Source: CBCXVS01 sp965178525 (GTDB lineage Bacteria; Tectomicrobia; Entotheonellia; Entotheonellales; Entotheonellaceae). From it: a stretch of 28,080 bases of DNA. The DNA lies in assembly GCA_965178525.1 (NCBI GenBank), contig CBCXVS010000065.1:1-28080 (forward strand). Direction: 5' to 3'. The translations under genes were made by a program, and so were the position numbers. The first letter of the stretch is position 1. Each line of letters starts with the position of its first letter. Positions 1 through 8,228 of this stretch are shown piece by piece. Under the pieces are notes generated by a model. That model saw only the letters and a list, made by a program, of their open reading frames with translations. It was not told the origin of the DNA and did not search any database.

Positions 1-60
1 TTTGAGGATGATTCGGTGGGCATCTGGGCTGGGCTAGGGAACCTGATCTTATGCTATTGA
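1..60 (+). CDS. IS5-type transposase, C-terminal end (partial)
   Basis: The last 19 codons and the TGA stop of a DDE transposase, identical in sequence to the end of the copy at 3061-3985. The visible residues begin FEDDSVGIW and end LILCY. Nothing can be said about the rest of this copy, including whether it shares the frame break and the missing catalytic residue of the complete one. Confidence 0.9.
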   Translation, partial: FEDDSVGIWAGLGNLILCY

Positions 61-70
61 GGAACAACTC
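1..70 (+). mobile_element. Right end of an IS5-type element (partial, cut by window edge)
   Basis: Positions 1-72 are identical to 3926-3997, the right end of the complete IS further along. They comprise the last codons of the transposase and the right inverted repeat (54-70), followed by TA as in the complete copy. Identity stops at position 73. This is therefore a second copy of the same element in the same orientation, whose body lies outside the window. With the copy at 2991-3995 it brackets the sulP region. Confidence 0.93.
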
Positions 71-265
71 TAATGAAGATACCATGGAGTACGTCGAGCA
101 AGACGAATAGTCCGCCCGCAGGGCGCTAAGTTCACCATGTAGCGAATTGAGTCATGGCAGCCTCAGTATCCAACGACAATCCACGTGAATGAACCATCCT
201 CAAGGTGAGACACAAAACTCAGGTACCCATGCTTGCAGAAGTCCTGTCGCAAAACGGCAACGGCC

Positions 266-2480
266 TTAAGCTCGCAGTTCTGTTGCGTGTGTATTCTCAA
301 TGCGGAGACATTGTGCAAGCTCCCGAGCTATACCGGACCGAAATTTGAAGACAATGTCTGGGTGTTCTTTTTCAATCCGGCTCAGCTGAGCCGTTGGGAG
401 CATAGCGGCAATGAGATGATGATGCACTGCAGCAGTCGCACTCCGGGGCTGGTTATCCAAGATTCCCATTTTGCCGAGCACCGTGCCGGACTCTAAACTA
501 GCAATCCGCTGCGATCTTTTAGCCTCATCATAATTTATGTAGATGTCAACACGCCCTTGCAAGATCAGTAATACATACTCACTGGGCTCACCCTGTTTGA
601 AGATGACTTCGCCATCTTTGTAATGATGCCGGGTACAATATTGCTCAAAAATCTCAATTTCGGCCGCCGAGAATTGGTCGAGCACATCCACGTCAGATAA
701 TCCGATCACTTGGTTATAGCGATCTGCGCCAAGAATCTCTTCCAGCAGGCAATCTTCGGCCCAAACGAGCGCATCATCAATAGTGGCAAAAAAACTTTCA
801 AGTCCGATTTTATCCAGCGTACCCAAAGACGATAGAAATGCATGATAAGACTTCTGAAAGTCAATGCCGCTTATAACGAGTGACTTGTTAAAACGCGTAT
901 AGGTGTTGTTGAGTTGCACCAGTGCCAGGGCCCCCGTGCTATCCACATTGGAGACGCGTTTGAGATCCAAGATCACGTGGTCTATTTCTCGATGGATGCT
1001 GGAATTGACCAGGTTGGCGAGTTGATCGACCGTTCCAAAAAACAGGGCACCCTCTAGCTCGCAAACCTGTATGCGATGACCATATTGCTCCAACAGCGCT
1101 ATCTCTGCTGAGGGGCGGAGCACATTTGAGCGAATTTTGGCGACGTCGTACACGCGGCGAATACCACTGCGGCTCATGCGAGCGAAGAAGAGCACCAGGG
1201 CGATGATGACTCCCGCTCCCATACCTGCAAAAATGCCAAATACAAATAAGGCTGCCGTCACTATCCAGGCCGTCGATAGATCAGCGAGCACGTCTTGATC
1301 CCGAGCTGCTTTGACGAACAGGCGACGGGGGAACTCGAACGTCCAGGCGTCCATCAGGCGCATGGCAACCGCTATAAGCAAACCGGCCAGAACCACTATG
1401 GGGATCTGAGCCACGAATGGCTCAAATGTCAGAATGGCCATGAGGGTCAGCACGCCGGCTATGAGACGTGCCCGAATGGTTTTACCACCGGCATGTAACA
1501 CGGTGATGGAGGTGCCTTGATAGGCTGCACCGGACGTGCCCCCAAAGATGGCCGCCAGCATAGTAGCCAGGCCCTGACCCATAAATTCGCGATTGACATC
1601 GGAGCGCTGTTGGGCGGCATTATCCGTGCCCAAGGATGTTACGAGCGTTTTGAGCGACATGGCAAAAGCCAAGCTAAGCATAATCGGGATGAGTGGGATC
1701 ACATGCCAGAGCAAGTCGGGCGTGAACAAAATGCGGGCAAACGCGAGGGCATAATGAGGCGTTGGAATATCAACTGGGATATGCCCAATCAGCGGTCCTA
1801 GCGCCCACGTCGTGTCGGTGAGCCTCAAAACGTGATGCAAGGCCGTCCCAAGGCAAACCCCTAAAATGGGTGCTGGGATCTTGGAGGTGAGTTTCGGGCC
1901 ATTTCAGATGACCAGGATGGTGACCAAGCCGACCAGTAGGGTTAGAGGCTGCGTATACGTCACAAGGTGCCCCACATCCATGAGCGAATGATCTGGCAAT
2001 AGTCCCAGCAAGGGGCGAATTTGCCCGCGAATGATGATAAGGGAGACGCCATTGGTCAGCCCAGCAATGACTGGCTGAGAAATATATTTTGCCAAATTGC
2101 CCAATTTGATTAGCGCAAATAGGAGCTGAAACAGGCCACCGGCAAAGACGATGAGAAAGAAAAAGGCGAGGATCGTCGTTGGCTCTTGGGCAGCGTTCTG
2201 GCCAAGCTCGGTGTTGAGCAGAAGGTAAGGCCGAGGCCAGGATGACCGTTGACAGAGCTTCCGGGTTGTAAATCAGGAGTTGGTTCCCGCTTAGGAAAGC
2301 GGAACCGATGTTGACAAAGACCACCGACATCAAACCGGCAATGACCCCGAAGGTGATGAACTGTGGCCCGAGTGGCGCAAAGGCAATGGTGCCGTATGCC
2401 ATCCCCCCTGGAATACTTACGAGAGCCGCGAGAATACCGCCAACAATATCACCGCGTAGCCAAGTGGGTTTGGATTCCAT
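266..2480 (-). pseudogene. SulP-family anion transporter with STAS and cNMP-binding domains, broken
   Basis: The gene would encode a SulP-type inner-membrane sulfate/bicarbonate-type anion transporter of about 738 residues. The ATG at 2480 is preceded by GGAGG at good spacing, so I prefer it to the upstream in-frame start at 2516. The SulP membrane domain comes first, starting at LRGDIVGGILAALVSIPGGM. A STAS domain follows (around the DLKRVSNVDSTGALAL stretch), then a C-terminal cyclic-nucleotide-binding fold ending in QPRSATAAV. The reading frame shifts by one base near 2224-2228, and an in-frame TGA at 1904-1906 sits where a Trp codon (TGG) is plausible. In the cNMP fold the usual ribose-binding Glu (FGE) appears as Lys (LGKMG), so nucleotide binding is doubtful. 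Sequencing error could explain either break, but two breaks next to IS copies suggest decay. The transported ion cannot be assigned. Confidence 0.85.
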
Positions 2481-2506
2481 GAAGGACCTCCGGGAGTAAA
2501 TGCGAA

Positions 2507-2528
2507 ATAATCGCACATGTGCGATTAT
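2507..2528. promoter_or_regulatory. Perfect 22-bp palindrome upstream of sulP (operator candidate)
   Basis: The half-site ATAATCGCACA is followed directly by its exact reverse complement, with no spacer. The palindrome starts 27 bp upstream of the sulP ATG at 2480, where a repressor would overlap the promoter or transcription start. No transcription-factor gene lies nearby. A role as operator is inferred from symmetry and position only. Confidence 0.55.
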
Positions 2529-2823
2529 CGGCTTTATGGCACATATAGGAATGTGTAACTCAAACGGCTCAAAGATTCTTTGACTCCTTAAAATACAATT
2601 ATATTTTGATGACGTAGCGCCGATTTGTATTACATAATAATGTAGTCTCTCATCACTCTATAGAAGCTCTAGAGTGTCAATTTTGGGCAAATCAAGTAAT
2701 AGAGAATGGAATGAGTTCTGTATTCCTTATTCACTCTTGGATGTGTACTTTCAGTATCGACTCCTATTAATTTTTAATGAGAAACCATCATGATCATTTT
2801 GAGATTTTTTTGGGATCAAAACG
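2529..2823. other. AT-rich intergenic stretch, no gene seen
   Basis: About 295 bases, clearly richer in A+T than the genes to the right, with no open frame of note. It probably contains the sulP promoter reading left and the left end of the decayed IS4-type element reading right, but I could not define terminal repeats for that element. Confidence 0.5.
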
Positions 2824-2990
2824 GTGACATACCAAGAAAAGATTACGGTCAATTATCAAGAACAGCCGACTGTCTTTGACAAATTGCTCGAACCTATCCA
2901 GGCGTTGGTCGAACAGCAAGACCGACAATTACCCCGTCACCCCCTCCAAACCTATGCTGATCAGGCGTTTTTTCGGAGCCTCATCTATTA

Positions 2991-3007
2991 GGGTTGTTCC
3001 CCAATAG
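2991..3007 (+). repeat. IS left inverted repeat
   Basis: Begins GGGTTGTTCC and matches the reverse complement of the right end (GAGTTGTTCC) at 15 of 17 positions, with mismatches at positions 2 and 11. Confidence 0.85.
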
Positions 3008-3060
3008 TTAATGAGGTAGGCTATCCTCCCCCAAACGATGGAGGGAGCCCAGCCAGGTCA

Positions 3061-3985
3061 TTGGTTATCCGAGATGATCGTCAGATGAAAGCCTTAACCG
3101 GTGTGTCTCAGACGCAATTTGACTTCTTGCTGCCCGCCTTCAGCCACGTCTATCAACAGGCTCAGCAAAAACGCTATGAGGAGGGTGTCCAAGCTGGCAA
3201 ACGCAGCCGAAAGCCGGGTGCAGGTATCAAAGGCAAATTACCCACTCTGTCAGACAAACTCCTGTTCGTTCTATATTATTACAAGACGTATCCGACGTTT
3301 GATGTTCTTGGTGCACAATTTGGTATGGTACGTTCGAAAGCGAATGAAAATCTCCATAAGCTCTCTCCCATCCTGTATGACACGTTAGTGCAGTTAGACC
3401 TCATGCCTTATCGAGAGTTGAAGACCCCAGAGTCGTTGAGGGAGGCGTTGTCAGGTGTGGATCAACTGATTATTGATGCGACTGAAAGAAGCTATCGCCG
3501 GTCACAAGATGAGACGACCCAACGTGAACACTATAGTGGTAAAAAAAAGCCATACGCTGAAAAATACAGTGATGTCGATGCCGGATAAATGGATCGTCTT
3601 TCTGGGCCGTACGTTTAGTGGTCACAACCATGATTACAGCATGTTAAAACAAGAGTTCCCACCGGACTTAGACCGGTTTAGTGACGTAGAAGTTTGGGTG
3701 CACCTGGGTTATCAGGGGATTCAGTCGGACTACAAAGGCGAAATGCTTGAGATTCCACACAAGAAACCCCGGAAGAGCAAGACGAATCCGACTCCAGAAT
3801 TGACGGCGGAGCAGCAGGCGGCGAATTATGCCGTGAGTCAAGTTCGCATCTTGATCGAACATGCCATCGGCGGTATGAAGCGTTTCAACATTTTGGTGCA
3901 GCGTTTCCGCAACCGCAAAGATCACTTTGAGGATGATTCGGTGGGCATCTGGGCTGGGCTAGGGAACCTGATCTTATGCTATTGA
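3061..3985 (+). pseudogene. IS5-type DDE transposase in two frames, catalytic Asp replaced
   Basis: The first frame (3061-3588) has the helix-turn-helix N-terminus (KALTGVSQTQFDFLLP) and the first catalytic Asp in LIIDATERSYRR. The second frame (to 3985) has KKSHTLKNTVM, the GYQGI strand, and the last catalytic Glu in LIEHAIGGMKRF. The frames change at a run of eight A (3541-3548), which would need a +1 or -2 shift. Some IS5-family elements use such runs for slippage, so this could be programmed. However, the residue before LGYQG, normally the second catalytic Asp, is His (CAC at 3701-3703), so I judge this copy inactive. The start is uncertain: TTG at 3061 or ATG at 3085. The DDE_Tnp_4-like assignment rests on recalled family motifs. 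Confidence 0.8.
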
Positions 3986-3995
3986 GGAACAACTC
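3979..3995 (-). repeat. IS right inverted repeat
   Basis: Partner of the left repeat at 2991-3007, overlapping the final codons of the transposase. The same 17 bases occur at 54-70 in the partial copy. Confidence 0.85.
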
Positions 3996-4282
3996 TATTA
4001 TTGTGTCTCCGGCATTCCCAGTCTGAAGCTCTTGATCAATACCCATCTCAATCAAGGGCTCTTACCCGATGCCCTCAAGTTGCCGCCGGTCCCCTATAGT
4101 ACGTTCAGGTGCGTAGAGAGCCAGGGTTGATTGTAGCCGGATGGACTCGGAGGTGTGTAAAACGTATGGGCTTGCAATGCCCCCAGCTTCCCCAGTATGA
4201 TCCCCGCAGGACACGACAGAAGAGCAGAAGACGTCACGTTGGGGATGGCGATTCCGAAATCCGCATGCAGGAGAGAGATTCT

Positions 4283-5470
4283 ATGACGATCGCACAGCGC
4301 GTGCGGCAGCATATGCAGGCTGCGGCATGGATACGCGGCATGTTCGAAGAAGGTATTCGCCTCAAACAGCAGTATGGCGATGACCACGTTTTTGATTTTT
4401 CACTGGGGAATCCGGTGGCCGAGCCACCCCCGCAGTTTTACGATGCCCTGCGGGAACTCGTCGCCCATCCGCGTCCCGGTATGCACCGCTACATGCCGAA
4501 CGTCGGCTATCCCGAGACGCGGGCTGCCATTGCCGCGCAATTGCAGCAGGAAACGGGCCTGGCCTGGACGGAGCAGCACATCGTCATGGTCGTCGGAGCC
4601 GCCGGGGGCTTGAACGTGGTGCTCAAGACCCTACTGGATCCGGGGGACGAGGTTATCATTTTTGCGCCCTATTTTGTCGAATATCTGTTTTATGTGGAAA
4701 ACCACCAGGGCGTAGGACACGTGGCGCCGACGGATGCACAGTTCAACCTCGATGTGGAGGCGTTGGCTGCTGCCCTATCGCCACGGACCAAAGTGGTGCT
4801 GATCAATGCGCCGAACAACCCGACCGGCATGATCTATCCTGCCGCCACGCTCGAAGCGGTAGGGGCTTTGTTGCGGCAGAAGCAAGAGGCTTTCGGCACG
4901 GAAATCTATGTCGTGAGCGATGAGCCCTATAAAAAGCTGCTCTATGACGGAGCGGTCTACCCGGAGATATATCCGTACTATGCCAACAGCATTGTCGTGA
5001 CGTCCCACGCCAAAGACTTAGCCCTGCCGGGAGAGCGCCTGGGATACATTGCCACCAACCCGGCGTGTCCGAACATACAGGATTTGCAGGATGGCTTCAG
5101 TTTTGCCAATCGGACTCTGGGATTCGTCAATGCGCCCGCGCTCATGCAGCACGTCATTACCTATTTGCAGGGCGTCTCCATTGATATGGCACAGTATGTC
5201 CGCAAACGGGCGCTCTTATGCGACAATCTGCAGGCGATGGGTTATGAATTCGTCCGACCGCAGGGCGCTTTTTATTTGTTTCCGCGTGCCCCTATACCGG
5301 ATGATGTCGCGTTTGTACAGGCGTTGCAACAAGAACGCATTCTCACCGTGCCCGGAAGCGGCTTTGGCGCACCCGGCTATTTTCGCATCTCCTATTGCGT
5401 CGAAGATCAGACCATCGAAAATGCTCTGGACGGATTCCGCCGCGTGGCCATTGCATATGGCCTATCCTGA
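4283..5470 (+). CDS. PLP-dependent aminotransferase, class I/II
   Basis: Cytosolic pyridoxal-phosphate aminotransferase of 395 residues, the usual length for the aspartate aminotransferase fold. Visible landmarks are NAPNNPTG, the SDEPYKKLLYDG stretch, the Schiff-base lysine (about K244) in SHAKDLALPGERLGY, and the C-terminal substrate-carboxylate arginine in GYFRISYC. I chose ATG 4283 over the open frame upstream because GGAGAG precedes it at good spacing and homology begins there. The upstream part of the frame is a junction with IS debris. The gene stands alone and a hairpin follows its stop. The amino-acid substrate cannot be read from the sequence; aspartate or an aromatic/branched amino acid are all possible. 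Confidence 0.9.
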   Translation: MTIAQRVRQHMQAAAWIRGMFEEGIRLKQQYGDDHVFDFSLGNPVAEPPPQFYDALRELVAHPRPGMHRYMPNVGYPETRAAIAAQLQQETGLAWTEQHIVMVVGAAGGLNVVLKTLLDPGDEVIIFAPYFVEYLFYVENHQGVGHVAPTDAQFNLDVEALAAALSPRTKVVLINAPNNPTGMIYPAATLEAVGALLRQKQEAFGTEIYVVSDEPYKKLLYDGAVYPEIYPYYANSIVVTSHAKDLALPGERLGYIATNPACPNIQDLQDGFSFANRTLGFVNAPALMQHVITYLQGVSIDMAQYVRKRALLCDNLQAMGYEFVRPQGAFYLFPRAPIPDDVAFVQALQQERILTVPGSGFGAPGYFRISYCVEDQTIENALDGFRRVAIAYGLS

Positions 5471-5478
5471 CCCCGCCT

Positions 5479-5524
5479 AGGGGATAGGGGCCGGTTAGGC
5501 GTTGCGGACCAGCCCCTATCCCCT
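5479..5524. terminator. Hairpin between convergent aminotransferase and KAS III genes
   Basis: A perfect 12-bp GC-rich stem (GGGGATAGGGGC with its complement, 13 bp with the closing A-T) around a 20-base loop, followed by a pyrimidine tract TCTTTCTCTT. It lies between two convergent genes and probably ends both transcripts. The long loop is unusual for an intrinsic terminator. Confidence 0.6.
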
Positions 5525-5534
5525 TCTTTCTCTT

Positions 5535-5568
5535 GCATTCCGCATTCCGCATTCCGCATTCCGCATTC
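5535..5568 (+). repeat. Heptanucleotide tandem repeat (GCATTCC, about 4.9 units)
   Basis: Nearly five exact copies of the 7-mer GCATTCC, ending just before the stop of the KAS III gene. A near-identical 7-mer (CATTCTG) forms the array at 26491-26531. Confidence 0.95.
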
Positions 5569-5571
5569 AAC

Positions 5572-6666
5572 TCACCATCGCAACAGCGACGCACCCCAAT
5601 TGAAACCGGTGCCGAAGGCGACGAGCATACAGAGGTCGCCACGTTGGATGCGGCCTTCGCGAATGGACTCGTGGAAGAGAATCGGCACGGAAGCCGCTGA
5701 GGTGTTGCCATACTTGTGAATGTTGACCGGCACCTTGGCGGCAGGAATGTGCAGCGTCTGCATGATGGATTCCAGGATGCGTGCATTGGCTTGGTGAAAC
5801 AAAAAGTGATCCACGCCGTCAATCGTCAGGTTGTGGGCGTCGAGGCATTCCTGAATGACCTCCCGGAAGCGGCGTACGGCTTGGGCAAACACGGCGCGGC
5901 CTTCCATGCGGGGACGATGGCGGTCTTCATCGATTTTGCGCTTCAAGACCGGCGGGAATGTACTGGTGCCGAAGACTTCACCATGGAGCTTGGCGAGCAG
6001 GGTGCCATCGGTATGGAGGTGGTGGGAGATCAGAGCACTGGGATCCGACGCATCTGCCGGGACGAGCATGGCCGCTCCCGCGCCATCGGCAAAGAGGACG
6101 GCCATGTCGCGCCCACGATCCGTATAGAGAAAAAACGACGAGAGGAGCTCCGCCCCGATGACCAGAATGGTATCGTAGGCGCCAGTCTTGATGTACTGAT
6201 CAGCTAACGAGAGCGCATAGGTGGATCCTGCACAGCCCTGGTTTAAGCTAAGCGTTGGCGTCGACGTGAGCCCCAATTTGTCGGCCAAGACACACGCGAC
6301 ACCGGGATACGCATAATCCGGCACGACGCTTGTCTGAATAATCAGATCCAGATCAGGCGCCGTCATACCGGCGCGTTTCAACGCGTCTTCTGTGGCGGCG
6401 AGAGCCAGGTCAGAGGTCGACATGTCGGCATCAATGGGGCCATCCATCCCCTGCGCATAGAGCTGCTCGACAAAGGCGTCTTTATCCGGCGCCTCGGCGA
6501 ACTGCTGCAGCATGCGGTACGTGTCGGGAATGACCCGGCGTTCTTTAATACCCGTGCGTTGGGTAATCCATTCGTCACTAGTGTCCATGACACGGGACAA
6601 CAACTCGTTGGTCACGACACAGTCCGGCACGTACATACCCGTGCTGAGAATTTTGGCCCTTCGCAT
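5572..6666 (-). CDS. 3-oxoacyl-ACP synthase III-like (KAS III) protein
   Basis: Thiolase-fold condensing enzyme of 364 residues. The Cys-His-Asn triad of KAS III is complete: C145 in NQGCAGSTY, H291 in FLFHQANARI and N321 in HKYGNTSAAS. N-terminal TSDEWITQRTGIKERR is also typical. The family normally joins ERR to the TSDLA helix by a short loop; here about 30 extra residues (roughly 48-80) intervene. ATG 6666 is chosen because family similarity starts there and AGAGGA lies upstream. The gene follows gltD by about 50 bases and is probably co-transcribed with it. It could be housekeeping FabH, starting fatty acid synthesis from acetyl-CoA and malonyl-ACP, or a secondary-metabolism paralogue; the insert favours a divergent role. 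Confidence 0.88.
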   Translation of the reverse strand: MRRAKILSTGMYVPDCVVTNELLSRVMDTSDEWITQRTGIKERRVIPDTYRMLQQFAEAPDKDAFVEQLYAQGMDGPIDADMSTSDLALAATEDALKRAGMTAPDLDLIIQTSVVPDYAYPGVACVLADKLGLTSTPTLSLNQGCAGSTYALSLADQYIKTGAYDTILVIGAELLSSFFLYTDRGRDMAVLFADGAGAAMLVPADASDPSALISHHLHTDGTLLAKLHGEVFGTSTFPPVLKRKIDEDRHRPRMEGRAVFAQAVRRFREVIQECLDAHNLTIDGVDHFLFHQANARILESIMQTLHIPAAKVPVNIHKYGNTSAASVPILFHESIREGRIQRGDLCMLVAFGTGFNWGASLLRW

Positions 6667-6716
6667 CGCGATAACATCCTCTTTCCACGAGCGGGCAAAT
6701 GTCGGCAAACCTGCTG

Positions 6717-8182
6717 TTAAGGCAGGTTGGTTCCCCCCATGAGATAGCGATCGCATTCTCGCGCCGCGCCGCGTCCCTCATTGAACGCCCACACCACCAG
6801 GCTTTGGCCACGCCGCATGTCGCCAGCGGCGAACACGCCCTCGACACTCGTGGTAAATTGGCCATATGCTGCGTTGGCGTTCGAGCGCGCGTCCCGCTCC
6901 ACCGCGAGTTCGTCAAGAAGGGTATCTTCCGGACCGAGGAAGCCCATGGCTAAGAGTACCAAGTCCGCTTTCCAGACCTTTTCGGTGCCCGCCATGCGTT
7001 TGGGGAAAAACGCGCCGTTGTCGCCCCTCGCCCACTCCACGTCGACCGTGTGCAGTTCCTTCACGTGGCCGTTGTCATCGCCGACGAACTGTTCGGTCAT
7101 GATCAAGTACGTGCGCGGGTCGGCGCCAAAACGCGCGGCCGCTTCCTCCTGACCGTAATCGACGCGGCAGATCTTCGGCCATTCCGGCCAGGGATTGTCC
7201 GGCGGCCGCTCGTCCGGCGGTCGGGGCAAGATCTCGAACTGCGTCAGGCTTTGGCATTGGTGCCGCAAGGAGGTGCCGACACAGTCGGTGCCCGTGTCAC
7301 CGCCGCCAATCACGATGACATGCTTGTTGGTCGCCGAGATGTAGCGCCTGTCCTGATGCTCGGAGTCCAACAAGCTCTTGGTATTGGCATGGAGGAATTC
7401 CATGGCGAAATGGCTTCGATGGGCAAGTCCCGCGGTTTCGTGGCGCCGCAACACAGCACCACGGCATCGAACGCCTGGCGCAATTGCGACGCTGGGATAT
7501 CGACGCCAATCGCTGTATTGGTGACGAATGTAATCCCCTCTTTGGCCAGGAGATCGACACGCCGCTGCACGATCGCCTTATCGAGCTTCATATTGGGAAT
7601 GCCGTACATCAGCAGGCCGCCGGTGCGGTCCGCCCGTTCATATACCGTCACCCAGTGCCCGGCCCGATTCAACTGCGCGGCGCAGGAGAGACCCGATGGC
7701 CCGGAGCCCACCACCGCGACCTTTTTCCCCGTGCGTTTTTCCGGTGGTTCCGGCTTTACCCAGCCCTCAGCAAAGCCTTTGTCGATAATCGAGCACTCGA
7801 TGTTTTTAATCGTCACGGGCGGATCGGTGAGGCCCAGCACACACGAGCCCTCGCACGGGGCCGGACAGACCCGACCGGTAAATTCCGGGAAGTTGTTGGT
7901 CTTGTGCAGCCGTTCCAATGCCTCTTTCCACAGGCCGCGGTAGACCAGGTCATTCCATTCCGGAATCAAATTATTGATCGGACATCCCGAGGCCATGCCG
8001 CTGAGGAGCGTCCCGGTGTGACAAAAGGGGATGCCACAGTCCATACAGCGGCCACCCTGATCTTGGAGTTTGCTCTGCGGGAAGTGCTCATGAAACTCCT
8101 GCCAATCGTTGATCCGCTCCAGCGGGGAACGATCTGCAGGCAGCTCACGCTGAAATTCCATAAATCCGGTCGGTTTCCCCAT
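6717..8182 (-). pseudogene. gltD: Glutamate synthase small subunit, frame broken
   Basis: Small subunit of NADPH glutamate synthase, the flavoprotein that takes electrons from NAD(P)H and passes them through [4Fe-4S] clusters to GltB. The first frame (from ATG 8182) has the cluster cysteines CMDCGIPFC and GRVCPAPCEGSC and the FAD motif VVGSGPSGLSCAAQ. The second frame (to 6717) has HFAMEFLHANTKSLLDS, the NADPH motif VIVIGGGDTGTDCVG and the terminal GVFAAGDMRRGQSLVVWA. The two meet at 7413-7414, where DLPIEA runs straight into HFAMEFL. Normal GltD proteins have about six more residues there, so about 19 bases are missing. Each half is otherwise well preserved, suggesting a recent lesion or an assembly fault. 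It lies between gltB and the KAS III gene in one operon. Confidence 0.88.
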
Positions 8183-8228
8183 GCCCTCTCTGTCTCCCTT
8201 TAGTCTGCGCCGTCAATATCCGATCGAC

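Larger units (their letters stand above)
2991..3995 (+). mobile_element. Complete IS5-type insertion sequence (1005 bp)
   Basis: The element is bounded by imperfect inverted repeats at 2991-3007 and 3979-3995 (15 of 17 bases match) and contains one transposase region in two overlapping frames. TATTA flanks both ends (2986-2990 and 3996-4000), so the target duplication is either TATTA or only its TA. The element lies inside the IS4-type transposase remnant. Its right end is repeated exactly at 1-72. Confidence 0.88.
2824..4110 (+). pseudogene. IS4-type transposase, N-terminal fragment split by a second IS
   Basis: A frame opens at GTG 2824 and runs to 2988, ending QAFFRSLIY. It resumes after the inserted element at about 3996 with CVSGIPSLKLLINTH and continues to PVPYSTFR near 4110, where recognisable sequence stops. 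Removing 2991-3995 together with one copy of the repeated TATTA rejoins the two parts in a single frame. The N-terminal helical segment resembles IS4-family transposases. The DDE catalytic domain is missing, so this is a dead remnant. The start codon is uncertain and has no convincing ribosome binding site. Confidence 0.7.

Noticed and set aside
233..496. Plus-strand open frame opposite the 3' end of sulP
   Set aside because: No ribosome binding site or recognisable family; it is antisense to the well-supported cNMP domain of sulP.
1904..1906. In-frame TGA in sulP as a second selenocysteine codon
   Set aside because: It falls where Trp (TGG) is the natural residue, in the membrane domain, and the gene has a frameshift too; a nonsense change is far more likely.
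5535..5568. Heptamer arrays as a CRISPR array
   Set aside because: Units are contiguous 7-mers without spacers, and no cas genes are present.
7484..8203. Long plus-strand frame opposite gltD
   Set aside because: Antisense to a clear GltD sequence; GC-rich genes often give such shadows.
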